DNA from: Loxodes magnus
Lineage: Eukaryota; Ciliophora; Karyorelictea; Loxodida; Loxodidae
Direction of reading: 5' to 3'
Length of the DNA: 64,000 nt
Assembly (NCBI GenBank): GCA_946699065.1
Contig: CAMPDV010000311.1
Coordinates: 186,001 to 250,000 of the forward strand
Shown: piece after piece, positions 8,655 through 21,172 of the stretch
How positions within the stretch are numbered: the stretch's first letter is position 1
Layout: the number at the start of each line of letters is the position of its first letter
The notes under the pieces: model-generated
What the model was told of the DNA's origin: nothing
Seen by the model: the letters and a program-made list of their open reading frames with translations, nothing else
Database searches by the model: none
Made by a program: the position numbers and the translations under genes

Positions 8655-9003
8655 TTTGATGCTATTTAATATTAATTAATTTCAACTAAAATATTTTTTG
8701 GACCGGAAGCTCCTTTCCGATTGCACGACCTGACGCTCTCTTTTTATGGAATAACGGAGATATCCTGTTGTGCTCCAGATACAGCTGCTTGGGAGCTCCA
8801 TCGCTATGAGCAGCCAGACATCAAGCCCTACCAAGAGCGGATAATCTCAAAGACAGGGTTCCCTTCAGAAAATGACTCTGACCAAGGACTTTCCCAGCGA
8901 CAGGAAAGGAATTTGTTCCTAGCCATAAAACCAAAAAGTTTAGTCACGAAGGTCATTCTCAGCTCCCAACATTTTTTCAATTATTTGATGTTATTTAATA
9001 TAT
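8655..9003 (-). pseudogene. GC-rich inserted segment with minus-strand frame, frameshifted here
   Basis: A roughly 270-bp block near 47% GC in DNA that is otherwise about 20% GC. It is bracketed by similar direct repeats (ATTTGATGCTATTTAATAT near 8,656 and ATTTGATGTTATTTAATAT near 8,984). The minus-strand frame starts MLGAENDLRD (ATG at 8,970-8,972) and is intact in the right-arm copy (54,515 on). Here one extra G in CTGGGAAAG (near 8,895) shifts it. The + strand ORF 8,721-9,005 contains no Gln stop-codons and is taken as an antisense shadow. Family unknown. Could be a small gene mobilised as an insertion, or a SINE-like element whose frame is fortuitous. Confidence 0.5.
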
Positions 9004-9309
9004 GAGATCAAGTATTAAATTCATAGATTAAAAGATATTTATCAATTAAAAAATTTCTAGAAGGTATTGGTAAATTATCTAGTGGTGTAAGCATAATAGA
9101 TTTTCGAAAGAAAAATACTCAAAATTGAAAAGAATTAATATTCTCTTAGAGATAATATAAAACGATTTACATTCCTTATAAAAAAGCATATTCACGCTCT
9201 TCATTTTTTGTAAAAATATAAACATTTTCTATTATAATAATTTAAGTCTAAAAAAGTAAACTATTTTGATCATTTTAGATTATAATTAAAATTATTTATT
9301 ATCACTGTA
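9004..9309. other. AT-rich spacer
   Basis: No gene recognised. Mirrored at about 54,170-54,480. Confidence 0.4.
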
Positions 9310-9658
9310 GATTTAGCTTTCTTTTCTTGCATGATTATTTTATAAAAACGTAGCAACTATAACACAAACCTTTTGCATAAAATAGCTTATCACTATGACT
9401 TAGTATCTATATAATTCTTTTTCTTTCATAATAACAAACCATACATTATTCCTAATTATTTTATTTCCATTACTTTTGAGTTCTTGCTCTATTTTCAGGC
9501 TTAGGTTCGATATCAGGAAATGTTTATAGAGGGAAATATTAGGTTGAGTTAGAATTTTAATTTCAAGCTTATGAGGAACGCGTAAGAGGAGTAAAATCTC
9601 TCTCTACCACCAGTTGCGTTTAAAGCAGAGTGATGGAACTTACCAAGCAAAGAAGGTA
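9310..9658 (-). pseudogene. Zinc-module gene copy Z1, left arm (degenerate)
   Basis: The minus strand encodes a PSLLGRF start homologous to the MPTLLGQF of intact copies, but the start codon reads ATA. A clear second zinc module CGHSDRLFYAKGLCYSC follows, ending with CYVFIKQ. The first module is present as C-x-x-CYYERKR but is one base out of frame with the second. Same lesions in the mirrored copy (53,823-54,165), so the gene was already broken before or while the arms were homogenised. Confidence 0.65.
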
Positions 9659-10924
9659 TATCTTAAAGAATATTAGCTTTATTTTCATACTTCATATTTC
9701 AGTGAATATAATTATAATTTTTTTGATTTAAATAGTGTTAATTAAATAAATATGCTTAAGCTTATTAATTATAAATTAGATTCTTTAAAATAATTAGTTT
9801 AAATAAAAAGTAAAAAACTAATAATGTGATTTAATTATGCTAGCTGTAAATTGCATTCATTTCAACTACGAAAAATATATAGATGATATAACCAAAGTAT
9901 CAAATTTTTTTAATATATTTAACTTATGCATTCAATTATTATACTTAAATGTTAAGTAATCGTTAATAAATTGTAATAAAGCTATAACAAAAATTATGGA
10001 TATAAAAAAATAATAGAATTTCATTTAAGAACAACTTAAATGAAAATATTAAAATATATACTTTAAATAAAAGTTTAAAAACTAAATTTTCTAAATGACA
10101 TATTAAATACAAATTTATAAACATAAGAACCTAAGAATGTATAATAATTTCTATAAAATAGCTATAAATCAAATTTAAAATAAATACTTACAGCTAAGAA
10201 AGTTATTTTATTCTTGATAAAATAAACATTTTTATTTATTTGATTTAATAAGTAAATTTCTAGAAAATTTCGATAGTTATTTGTATTATTAAGCTCTAAA
10301 TTCACAAAAATATTTCTTTAGCTCATTTCCATCTTCATTTTAATTGAAAATTCTTTTAAATAAAAATTAAATTTGATATTACTAATTATAGATTTTTATT
10401 ACCTAAAGCTTTATCTTTTTTAAAAAAAGAAAAAGACAAAATTCATATGAATATTATTATTGATTTTTTTTAATTATATTAAATCTATTTCTTTAAGCAA
10501 AAATGATAGTAAGATAATCTAATAAAAATATGATCTATAAGAAAAGTTTAAAGCCTTAGTCGCTGACTCTAAAGAAATATTTAAAAATATAAATAATTGA
10601 TTTAAAACTCCAAAGATGTAATTTCATTTTATTTAAAGTACTTCTTTAGAATCTAACTGCTTTATATTCTACTTTTAACTTTTAATTCTCTTTATAAAAT
10701 GTCAGTGCAACATCATTATAGAAATCAATATAAATAATTAATTTAAATATCTCATAACTATTTCTTTCTTGTTAAAATGTATGCAACTATGTATTAGATA
10801 AGCTTAAGTTTAATTTATTGAAACTTTGTTAGCTAGAATTTAATTATTGATTCTTTATTATCTATTTAGTTTTTAGAGATAGTAAAATAAATTCAATTAA
10901 GCAGAATGTGAGTCTTAATAATAA
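9659..10924. other. AT-rich stretch, downstream flank of Z2
   Basis: The portion from about 10,530 is a diverged duplicate of the flank downstream of Z5 (28,600-28,990): both contain TTTAGTCGCYGATTCTAAAG-like and TATAAAATG blocks. The remainder is AT-rich with no recognised gene. Confidence 0.45.
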
Positions 10925-11314
10925 TCAGGCTTTTGTTTGCTTCTTATTCTATCTTTTCTTGAATGCCTTGTATGCTGATGAATAACAATTGCTGCACATG
11001 CCTCTTGAAAAAACCATCTTGTCAGTATGGCCACATGTAATTACTTTTTCCATTTTGTTTTTTTAATAATAGCAGGCTAAGCACATTCCCTTCGCATAGT
11101 GCTTTTTATCTGTATGAGCACACTTTGTTATTCTTTTCGAAATTCTAAGCTCAAACGATACTTCGCCAGATGGATTTTAAGCAAATTAATTGCTTAAGTT
11201 AAATTCTTCTGGATCTTGAGGATTTAGCGATGAATTGAGAGGAGGGAGTTCTCTGCTTTGAGGCCAGGGGCTGGAAAAAGATGGAAATGGAAATTATCCA
11301 AGTAAGGTAGGCAT
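10925..11314 (-). CDS. Tandem zinc-module protein Z2, 129 aa, intact, left arm
   Basis: Complete 130-codon frame: ATG at 11,312-11,314, TGA at 10,925-10,927. Layout: an N-terminal MPTLLGQFPFPSFSS and Pro/Ser-rich segment with PQDPEEFNL, a basic SKRITK linker, then two metal-binding-like modules, KCAHTDKKHYAKGMCLACYY and TCGHTDKMVFSRGMCSNCY (pattern C-x-H-T-D-K-x8-GMC-x2-CY), and a basic Lys-rich tail. Internal TAA/TAG codons read as Gln. The frame has exactly the same length, with no indels, in all four Z2/Z5 copies, while the flanks carry many, so the frame has been under selection. First module fully intact here; the right-arm copy has lost one Cys. A nucleic-acid-binding role is likely from the basic context, but no family name is claimed. 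Confidence 0.8.
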
Positions 11315-12364
11315 ACCCTATAAAACATTAATTTGACTATCTTTCTTCATTTTAGTAATTATAATAAATAATTATGACTTGCTTAAATAAGCATTATATC
11401 AATTAAACATAGCTTTATTTAATTTATAAAACTATTAAACTAAAATATTAATTAATTTACTTCATACCTTACATAGTTACTATTATATACATTAATTTAA
11501 GCTATCGATCAAGGGTTAAGGAAACTACTCAACTCCCTTCATGTATTTATTCTAATATTGCTCTATTTATAATTTTAAGATATTTATGTCTTAAATTTAA
11601 TGATAATTACTCAGTCTTATTAAGTCAATAGTTAACTTATTTTAGCATATTTTAAATCTGCTTTTTTATTCCTAAATTTGACTGTATATAAAAGATAAAC
11701 TATTATTATTATAAGTTTTTATCCATTTTAGTATAACTTATTTAAAAAGGTATCAGCTGACCTAAACAAAAGTTTTAGATATTAAATAATTTGATTTATT
11801 TGTTAAGAAGCATATCAGTTTAAGTGAAATTGTTAGTTATAGCAATGAATATATATCAGTTATAAATAATTGCATTATATTAATAAAGAGAGCTTAGTAT
11901 ATAATGAATCAAAATCTATTTTATATAATTTTTACTTGCAATAATATTTGTTTTCCATCTACATGGAAGTTAATAACTATTATAATTTATTAATATATCA
12001 ATTTTAAGTATAATTAATAATCAAGTTTTTGCTTATAAAGTGAAGAGGAAATAAGTTGTTGGCATTAGCCAATTTTTTTTGTTAGCATTAATTTAAATAT
12101 ATCTCTTTATTTTATTTGATATACACTAAATTTATATATAGCAACTATATATTTTTAAAAGAGTTATCATTACTTTCATTCCAATTGCTTTAAATACTTT
12201 TCTATTTTTAATAACTTAATTATTTTTAATAAAACTATATCTAGAATTAATTATTTTATAGTTCTACATTGCTTAAAGATTTATATAGCAGTTATTATTA
12301 AATCTATTTTGTTTCAGGAAATAAACAAATTTACTTTAATAAATATTCATTTTATGTTAGATAG
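11315..12364. other. AT-rich stretch upstream of Z2
   Basis: The first ~70 bp upstream of the Z2 start (conserved TTTTACAGGGT before ATG and GAAGAAAGATAGTC further up) is shared with Z5 and may hold promoter elements. The rest is AT-rich, partly duplicated near 29,850-29,930 and, inverted, near 31,540-31,620. No other gene seen. Confidence 0.45.
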
Positions 12365-12870
12365 ATAAATACATTTGATTATAGAGCTCGTAGCACTCTC
12401 ATTGGTGTGCAGCTCTTTAAAAATAATGTTTCATACTGACAAGAATGTTTGCTTCTGATAAAATTATCAGATACTGGTAGACCTTGTTCAATACTGGTAT
12501 AATTATTCAGTACTGATAAAAATGTTCAATACTGATATAATTTAAGAATTCTCGTAATCTTTTCTACTTGTTGGAGGTCCAAGGACATGGCAGGATTGTG
12601 TCTCATTGCATCACCAAAGCAGAGGACGATATGTGTCAATTATGGGTACTTAAATTCCCCACCTTTGATGAAGCTCGCAATATTATTTCTTTTTCGTTCC
12701 AGAATTAAAAATAAATTAACCCAAGCCAGTGTTGGTGGTCTAAGAATCTTATGTCTCGATGCCAAACCAAATCAGAGGAAGACATAAAGTCGATTATAGG
12801 TACTTAACTTCCCCAACCTCTGATGAAGATGACCTTGTTGTTTACCTTCGAACAACTATGACTGTTTAAA
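12365..12870 (-). mobile_element. SINE-like element E4, left-arm copy
   Basis: Minus-strand element of about 500 bp ending in the AGAGCTGCACACCAATGAGAG...GCTCTATAATC structure and an (ATTT)n-like tail (12,365-12,385). Its body has two diverged tandem copies of a ~130-bp unit (TCATCAGAGGTTGGGGAA ... CTTCCTCTG ... GGCATCGAGACA) and a block of ~19-bp repeats. A shorter relative with one body unit is at 31,940-32,270. The mirrored copy is at 50,612-51,117. The + strand MAGLCLIASPK ORF is antisense to this element. Confidence 0.65.
12421..12545. repeat. 19-bp tandem repeats with TACTGRTA core
   Basis: Six units of 17-21 bp, for example CAATACTGGTATAATTATT, CAGTACTGATAAAAATGTT and CAATACTGATATAATTTAA, inside element E4. 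The core TACTGRTA recurs at about 19-bp spacing. The same array occurs at 31,990-32,105 and 50,935-51,062. Confidence 0.75.
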
Positions 12871-13039
12871 AAAGAATAATATATAATAAAAATATTATGG
12901 TCTGATATTCTATGAATGCCATTATTTTTTAAGAATTCAAAATGATTCTGATCTTTTTATATTTGAATCAACCTCTAAGTTTTAACTAACGCTTAGTTAA
13001 GAGAGTTATAAATATATAAACTTTTTGGTTATTTTCTAA

Positions 13040-13385
13040 AATTAATTTAGACACTGCAAGCATATGACGTCTCTATAATTAGTGTAAAGTTTTTCAGGCA
13101 AAACAGAGAGCCGTCTAGAATCTGAAGCACCAAAAGTAATAAAAAGCAATTTACGAGAAAAAATTAATAAGAATAACGAAGATAAAATCAAATTTTTTCA
13201 ATTCTAATGTAAATTTATATAAAATTAGGAATATGAGGAGAGAAACTACTATTTACCATTGCTTTGAGATAGTTAGAGGGGAGTTGGGATGGTATCCGTC
13301 CACTCAATCAAAATGGCAGCCGTATAGTGTTTGAAAACCCACGGCAAACATTTACATTTTTGAATTTGATTTAAATGTAACATGA
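13040..13385 (+). mobile_element. Truncated Gag-only element 3' end, left arm
   Basis: Contains GGTATCCGTCCACT and AAAATGGCAGCCG followed by GTTTGAAAACCCACGG, matching the hairpin-rich 3' ends of elements A and C (GGTATCCATCCACG, AAAAATGGCAGC). The knuckle region is missing or unrecognisable and no (TTA)n tail is left. An old 5'-truncated or decayed copy. The mirrored copy is at 50,090-50,435. Confidence 0.5.
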
Positions 13386-15181
13386 AAAATAAATAATAAA
13401 GGTATCTAACTATTTTATTTACATCTTCTAAATAATTTAACTTTAAATTGAGTTATACATATAACAAAGTATTTGATTGCTTTATATATAAGATAAAGCT
13501 ATATTACAAAAAAGAAATAAAATAAATATTAAACTAATTATAATATATTTAAAATTTATCCATTATCATTTTAACGTTAAAATAAAAATGAACCAATAAT
13601 AAAATATAATATACATGTATAAATTATATTTATTGTAAAATAAAATAAATGTATTATAGTTTTAAGGAATGGAAGATGCATATTTTAAATGAGTTTATTT
13701 CTAAATATAAAAATTAATATATTAAATCAAGTTCTTATTTAGATCTTATTTAAAAAATATTTATAAATTAAAAAGTAAAAATATTAAAGCATTTTATTAG
13801 ATTTTTATCTCATTAGAGCATAGAAGAATTGAATTTAGAGAATCTTGCAAATAGATAGAAATTTTTATAAATATTTATTTAGTTTGAAAAATAAACTTTT
13901 ATTAAAAGCTGAAATAATTAAGAGTAAATCCCTTAAATTTAAATTAATAAGCTATAAATCTTGAAGATAAAGTCTATTAGATTAAATCACTTTTTAGCTT
14001 CATTTATGTTTATCTGAAACTTAATAGATAGTGAACAAACATAAGCAAACTAAATAAATAAAAATTAAAAATAAATAAAAATCAGCATTATTTAATTGGT
14101 GCTAAACTTAAGGATTTATTTATTATTATTAAATTATCAATAGAATTATAAGTATTAGATAAATGCTTTATGCTTATAACACTAATAAATATATCTAATT
14201 AAAATCTATTTTGCTTAATAATAAAATTTTATTAATGTATTGCTATACATTATAATATAAATGACTTCATTTGTTATTAAAATAATACTTTAGAGATAAT
14301 TAGAAATAAATGTTTATATAATAATTAACTAATTATTAAGCTTCTTTATTATTTCATCTATAGTATTTTAATAGTAATAGCTTAATATAACTGAGTACTT
14401 ATTATTCATTTATTTAGATTATATTTTATATTTCTATATGGTTATTTAATATCAGATATTTATAGTATTTTCTATTTTATCTTTGTAAAATTAAATACAA
14501 TGATAGGTTATATCTAAATTTTTCTATTTTAGTATTATTTTGCTTGAAACACTTTATACTATCATTATGCTTTATTTTTTTCTATTACTTAAACGGCTTT
14601 TAATTAACCTGATCAAATTAGTAAGAGTATTTAAATATTAATATTCCTCTTAAAGCAAGTCTTAATCCACACAATTCTATTTAAGAACTTACAAATGTTA
14701 ATTTTAGTTTAATAGAAACGGTAAATATCTTCTAAGAATTTTAATTCCAACATTTTTAAATGTTTATTACCAAATATTTAAGATTTACTCCTTTGAGCTT
14801 TTTAAGAATTACTAAATTCTAGAAATATTTTTATATTTAATAAGCAAAACTACATAGTTCCTTTTAACCCACAAAGATATTTTTATTAATATATAGAAAT
14901 CAGAGATTTGCTTAAAGTCTAAAGAATATAATTGTAATTTATTTAAATAAAAAGTATTTTGTTAAAACTTTATCTCATAATTATCTCTTATTCAATATAA
15001 TCAAGTTAACATTTTATTAAATTATCTATCTTTCCTATTTTTAACTTTCATCAATAATTAGATGTTGAATAATTTATTAAAGCTATTTTAACTTTAGTAA
15101 TAAGAATAAAAATAAAATAATAAAGAAAGGATGCTTAAATATATAATACATTTATTTTATAAATTACTTTAAAATATTTTA
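13386..15181. other. AT-rich stretch without supported gene
   Basis: About 1.8 kb, mirrored at 48,292-50,090. The frame that becomes coding-like after 15,182 is also open here, but G is not enriched in first codon positions (13/12/16 over codon positions 1/2/3 in a sample near 14.6-15.1 kb), so I do not call a gene. Confidence 0.45.
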
Positions 15182-16590
15182 TGCTTCTAAATTTATTTTT
15201 TACTTTAATTCATTTTTCATTTATCATCAACTTTATCTCATCTTCCATTATTACGTTATGCATATGTAGCAACCATCATTTTCATATTGATATACGAAAT
15301 TTCTGTTAAAAAGGACTAAAAGTATTCTTATATTGATACTCCTTATGTTTTCACTCCTTTCAGCTATATTTTTCATCTCGAAATATTTAAAGGTAGGTCA
15401 CTATTATTTTTATATTTTAAAGATCCTTGCGAGCTTGCAACAAAAACTGCAGAAGCATATGCAAACTTTGGTAGTATTTAAGGTAATATTATCACCTGAA
15501 AGCTTAAAGAGCCAAACATCTGAATATTAGTTAGTGAATTTCTGCACTCGCTTAAAAACTTTCCAAATATATAGAATTTATCCCAGATGATTTCATATCC
15601 AGTGCTAAATCTCTGAATTTTAATAGGCTAAATTTTTTTAATTTTTACTGGTCCATTATGAATATTTCGTATTAATTAGTTTCTTTATACACCTTTTTGT
15701 CAATGTGATCCCTATTATTATAAAAATAGCTTCTTTTTATTAAATCTAATTCTATGTAAATATTTTGGAACTTCCATTTAATAATTTTAAACATTTACTT
15801 GGGAACAGATTTTAATTTTTTATTATCAATGTCTGAACTACTTGATATTATAGATCTTCTTCAGAACACTACTCAATTTGTGTAAAATTACCTTATTGAT
15901 CAATTTTAACGTTTTATTATTTTTCTTTTCTGTTAAATTTCATGATTTAAGAGTACTTGATTCTTTTAAAATTGCTTTTATGGAATTAACTTCAGCTTAA
16001 TTATCAGCAAAGGAAATTTCTATTTTTAGCCCCTTCTTTCCTGTTCTAAAGCTATTATCAGAGCAGGACTTCAATTTAATCAATAAACTAGATAGCATTA
16101 TTCTCTAAAAAATATGTAACTTTGCTTTTATTATATAATCCTTATTATTAGTAAGCTCCAAATTATTTTGGCACAGATTCTATGAATTTTACTGATTTAT
16201 AGAATTATTTAGATTTATCATTTCTTTAAATTATTCTACTTTATTCTTTCTAGATTCGAAAGTTCTTTATGCTAACTTTTGGCTCGTACTAATTGTTTCC
16301 TTGCTCTATCATATTTATTAAACCTAGTTTAATATTGAGCTAGCTTTTTTATTTTTTTTGTTTAATTGTCTTATATTTCTCCTAGATAATTGTCTTATTA
16401 TTAATAAAGTTTCAGCTAGTAGACTGTTGGTCACTGTATAAGTCTAATTTATTTTATTTCGTTCCAACTATAAAATAAGCATTTTATGCATATAAGGTGA
16501 TTACAAGTAAGTATCCAGGGTAATTGTAGTGATCAGTTGCAATTATATCCACAATTAAGATAATTTATTAATTAAAGTTATATGCAAAAA
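15182..16590 (+). CDS. Candidate multi-pass membrane protein frame T1, left arm
   Basis: One frame stays readable for about 470 codons with TAA/TAG = Gln and TGA = Trp. In two samples G falls mostly in first codon positions (20/10/7 over positions 1/2/3 near 15.25-15.5 kb, 13/4/5 near 15.95-16.1 kb), the signature of real coding sequence in AT-rich genomes. The protein would have hydrophobic segments (RYAYVATIIFILIYEI; LYANFWLVLIVSLLYHIY) and polar stretches such as DPCELATKTAEAYANF and LTSAQLSAKEISIF. The right-arm copy differs by +1, -2 and +1 base indels in the middle, so at least one copy is broken. Start, stop and exon structure are uncertain. No family recognised. Confidence 0.4.
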
Positions 16591-16908
16591 TTAAATTAAT
16601 ATATTTAAAGTTACTATTTACTATTTCCTTTAATTTTATCTAATTTCTTATAAATTCATAAGATTTATATGTCTTTTAACTAAACTTTTAAAGCTTTTAT
16701 TCTTACATTCTAATAACTTTAAATCATTTATGCTTTTAAGTCTTAAATTTAGTTTCTAATATAATAATCTTTAAAAATTTATAAATTCTTAACTGACTCT
16801 TTAGTTTTTGCAAATGTCTTTATAATTCCATTAGACGTTCTTTTAAATATTAATCTTAATCTGGATTTTTCTCTCTTACCTTCTTCATTATTTTAAGAGT
16901 ATTTCGAA

Positions 16909-17470
16909 ATGTCAGTTGCCAATCTCTTCTATATTTGTTGTCTATTACATGAATTAGACTAACTACTATGGTTCATATTTAAATTTCTTAACTAAGTTTC
17001 TTTCATACATTTTGAATATTTTATTTTAACTATTTATATGGATTAAGTTCTTAGGCTTACATCTTTTTAATATAACTTTAAAGGCTTACTTTATAATTAG
17101 CTAAATTTAATAATTAACAAATTAATAAAAGAAAGATTTAGCTCTATTAAATCTTTATATTCTTTATAAATGCTAAAATTTATCTAAGAATCTAATACTT
17201 TCCTTAAGCGTTCTCTTAGCTTCATTACTTCAAGCTAAAAAATTAAAGGTATAAATCTAATTTTAATCTTTGATGAAAAAATAGAATTGGTTGATATTGC
17301 TTGATTAATGGAATTGAAAAAAGGATTATTTGGTATTAAAGCTAAAGAAATAAAAATAGAATATTTAAATAAATTTGATGAGATAAAGAAGAAACTAAGA
17401 CCAATATATGAAGCTAGAGATTTTATATAATTTAAAGCTCTAAAATCCTTAATAATTGAATATAAAAATA
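16909..17470 (+). CDS. Candidate gene tract T2, left arm
   Basis: ATG at 16,909 (MSVANLFYICC) opens a frame whose second half is strongly coding-like: INLILIFDEKIELVDIAW, LMELKKGLFGIKAKEIKIEY, FDEIKKKLRPIYEARDF. G counts by codon position there are about 19/6/6. TGA (Trp) occurs once in that part and Gln codons are TAA. The right-arm copy (46,004-46,565, -) has substitutions but no indel across this part. It follows T1 in the same orientation by about 320 bp and could be a further exon of it or a separate gene. No family recognised. Confidence 0.45.
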
Positions 17471-18789
17471 TATAATCTAGTAATTTAAGAATTTATTAAT
17501 CATAATCTTTAATAATGAAAATCTGATTATTAAATGAGTGTAGTTAATATATTAGAACAAATTTTAAGGATTATCTAAATTTTAAATAAAATTACTATAA
17601 GATTAAAGTGAATTACAACTATGCTATTATATTGAGAAAAAATAACTCTTATACGATAATTCTTTATATATAGAATAATTAAAAAAAGCTTTAGTATGTA
17701 TTTAAAAAATATGCTTAAAATCTATTACATAATATAATAAAATAATTTTCGCATTTTAGCAATAATTTTAAAATAATGAAGATGAAAATAAAATTTAAAA
17801 GTATTCAAAAATAATTATATATTATTAAATTTGTTTATCTTAAAAATATATATCCATTTTAAGAAAATTTTACATAATTCAAGCATATTTAATTAAAAAT
17901 ACTTAAATAAAGTTCAATTAATTTAAAAATGTATAAGTGTCATTCTAAATTGTGGTTTTTATTCTACACATTAATTTATAAATTAAATAAAAAATATTTT
18001 ATAGTTATCAATTTTTTCTATATATATCAAATAAATATTTAGGATCTCATAAAACTAACTTTAAAAATATCTATAATTTATGAATTATGCTTAAGATATT
18101 TTTAATTTTATCTTAAAATTTTTTCAATAGATAATAAAAATTATAAGCTCATTTTAGACAGTTGTTATTTTATCAGATCAAATTTTAATTAATTTGATAT
18201 ATTTTTAGCTAATAGATTAAAGAAATGATTTACTTAAATTAATATTATAATATAAATTATACAAAATTATTTCTATCACTAAATTTACATTTTCCTTTTT
18301 TATATATTATTGCTGTTATTTATAATTATTTTTAGTATAAGAAAACTCTTTTAAAAGTATAGTAATTGATTTCTTGATAAGCTATGTAAATATTTAATTA
18401 TTTTAAAGTTAGAAAATTGAAAGAACTAAATAACTATTATAAAAATCCCTAAAGCATTACTAAAGTTAGCTTCTATGTGTGCTTTACTTTCAATTTTTAA
18501 ACTGTTTTAGTAATAAAATTTTAATTATCATTTTTCACTTATAATCTAATTATTCTAATAATTTAAATAGTTCTAAAAGATAAAAGTTAATTTAAAGCTA
18601 AATCCTAATTAACTTAGTATTTCTTTCTTTTAAAACAATTCTTTTAATTATGTTTATACTTTTAGTTTAATAAATTAAGCTTAAATCTTTGAAATTCAGA
18701 GATGAGTTGCTTGATATTTATGATATATTTAATTTTTCCATACAAATTAAATTAAATTCTATTAAGGATATAAGAATCTTATTGAACAA
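17471..18789. other. AT-rich stretch after T2
   Basis: The T2 frame continues open for some 300 bp with weakening signal, then generic AT-rich DNA. No other feature recognised. Mirrored at about 44,690-46,000. Confidence 0.4.
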
Positions 18790-19173
18790 CCATACTTTTA
18801 CTCACTTTTTATACTATCTTTTTTTGAATGTGTTATATGCTTGATGAATAACAACTGAAACACATGTCTCTTGCAAAATTCATTAATCAGTATGACCACA
18901 TTTAATTACTTTTTCCATTTTGCCTTTTTAATAAAAGCAGATAGATCACATTCCTTTTGCATAGTGTTTTTTATCTGTACTAACACATTTTACTATTTTT
19001 TAAATCCTAAACTAAAACGATACTTTTCCGCATTAATTTTAAGAAAAATATTTGTCTAAGTTAAATTCTTCAAGTTCTTGAGGATTGAATATTGAATTGA
19101 GAGCAGGGAATTATCTACTTTAAGGCTAAGAGTTAGAAAAAAATGGGAAGGAATATCCAAGTATATTAGACAT
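18790..19173 (-). pseudogene. Zinc-module gene copy Z3, left arm (degenerate)
   Basis: Starts MSNILGYSFPF (ATG 19,171-19,173) and aligns along its length with Z2: NPQELEEFNLDKYFSQN, then KCVSTDKKHYAKGMWSICFY and VIKCGHTD. The His of the first module is Ser, one Cys codon is TGA, and a frameshift breaks the second module after CGHTD. The right-arm copy has a further one-base insertion near its start (44,325). A diverged, probably non-functional paralogue. Confidence 0.7.
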
Positions 19174-21172
19174 ACCCTGTGAAAAATAATTTGGCTATCT
19201 TTGTTCATTAAATAGTTATAATAAATAGTTATGATTTGCTTAGATGAACATTAACTTGATTTAACTAGCAACCAAATAAATAAATAGATAAATAATTAAA
19301 CTTATAGATAAACATAGTTATATTTAATTATAAAGGAATTCAAACTAAAGTATTAATAAGCTACTATTCATATCTTTTTAATTTGTTAGTTATGTATATG
19401 TATTAAAATTCATCTAAATTATTTCTAAAATTTATTTATCTTAAATTAATTTTAATTTACCCAAGCTTTACCAAGATAAACATCTTCTAGTAATTTTCCT
19501 TAAAAAATTAAGAATTTTCATTAATTTTATTAAAATTATAAGGTTATTAGTTTTTCTATCTTAATTAGTAGAAAAGACTTTCAAAGTTATTATATATGTT
19601 AATCTTAGGGCTAAATCATTAAAGCTAAGCTATTTTTGCTATAATTTAAATTAAATTTTTTAAATAAACATTATAAATGATTTGCTTACTTAAATTTTAG
19701 GTAAAAAATAATTATGGACTAATGTTAAATAATTATAATAAAATTCATTCTAAATTCTTTAAAATGCTTATCTTTTTCAATAACCATAAATATTATTATT
19801 TTCTTTCTTTTAGAAGGCTTCATTATCTTCTAGCCGCGCTTTATGTATTCTTAAATTATTAATATTAAAATGCTATCTTTTAAAAAATGAACTCTTTTAG
19901 ATTTTAGAATCAGTTTTATGTAAAAAGTATGAAATATCACTTAAATATATCACTAAAATCTCGCTTAGTTGCAAAATATTTTAAATTCCTTATTAATAGA
20001 AATATTTCTTTATACATACTTCATTGCTTACTTTCACAAGTTTCTATTTAAGTGATAAATAATTTCTATTAGCAAGTTTAGACATTTTTTTAATTAATTT
20101 TTTACAATATAATTCCATTTAAAATAGTTATTTAACTGTCTAATAGCTTAATTATGTTTAATCAAACTTAATCTAGAACTATAATTAATTTTTCTTTATA
20201 ATTTCTTTAATGGAACTGAGTGCTTTTACATTCATTTTTTATCAATTTATTTATACATCAAAATATTAAGGAAAGTATTATTTTAATTATTTAATAAGCT
20301 TGTCTTTTATTATTTTCTATTAAGTTAAAATTTATCTAAAAGAATAGATCATTCACTGTAAGTAAAAAATATTAAAAGCTTGATTTAAGTATACATTAGC
20401 TTATATAGCAAGCACTTTCATTTTTGGATTTTAATTAAATTGTGATTTCTAAATATTAAAGATATGCTTTAATTAATTATTTATTTGCTTAAATAAAACA
20501 TCTCAATCCAAATAACTATTTATTAGTAGATTTAGCATCTTCTAAATTTTCCAATCTTAGTTAACTGTTTGAACTTCATCTAGTTATCTCAATCAATTTT
20601 AGCTTAAAATAAATTTAGTTTAACATTATTTTTTAATTTTGTACCTTTAGTATTAAACTATTGCTAAAGTAAAATATGTTTATAGTGAAAGATCTCTAAT
20701 GCTAAAATTAATAACTTTATCACTTTTAAAAGCATAAAATCTAAAATCTTAATAAATGATCTAAGTGTAAGTCTAAGTTTAAATGGTATATTCTTTAGAA
20801 ATTATATATCTGCTAAAAGGAATAAGTGTTTTATAGATATGTACTAAAGCAATAAAATTTGACTCTTTGCTAAATTAATTAGTTTATGTATTTAGGTTAT
20901 TTTTAATTATTTTATGTTTTCTTTTCCTTTTTTAAACAGTTTTCTCTGAAATTATTTTACGCTTTACTTAGCGTTTTCCCTAGTTTATTATAAAATGATT
21001 AGATTTACTAATAGATTTTTTCCATAATATATAATTATAACTTTGTTTACTATAGAAGTTCAATTATTTCTTATAAACTTGTTGGTCTAAGATTTTTACG
21101 CTAGATGTTTGGCTGTAAAGCAAATAAATAAAAAAATAAATTTTCTAAGTAAAAGCATCAGATTATAAATAT
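19174..21172. other. AT-rich stretch without supported gene
   Basis: About 2 kb, mirrored at about 42,302-44,306. No knuckle, zinc module or GC-rich insert seen, and no frame showed clear first-position G enrichment on inspection. Confidence 0.4.

Noticed and set aside
8721..9005. + strand 94-codon ORF starting at 8,721
   Set aside because: The opposite strand of the same block carries the frame with Gln-type TAA/TAG and is intact in the right arm, so this ORF is most likely antisense.
12587..12787. MAGLCLIASPK ORF (and 50,692-50,892, - strand)
   Set aside because: Antisense to the SINE-like element E4. The two ORFs reflect its two tandem body units.
15240..16600. Minus-strand (left) frames over T1 that also read like protein
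   Set aside because: They lack the first-position G bias of the + frame and contain frame-breaking differences between arms. AT-rich DNA is readable in many frames under this code.
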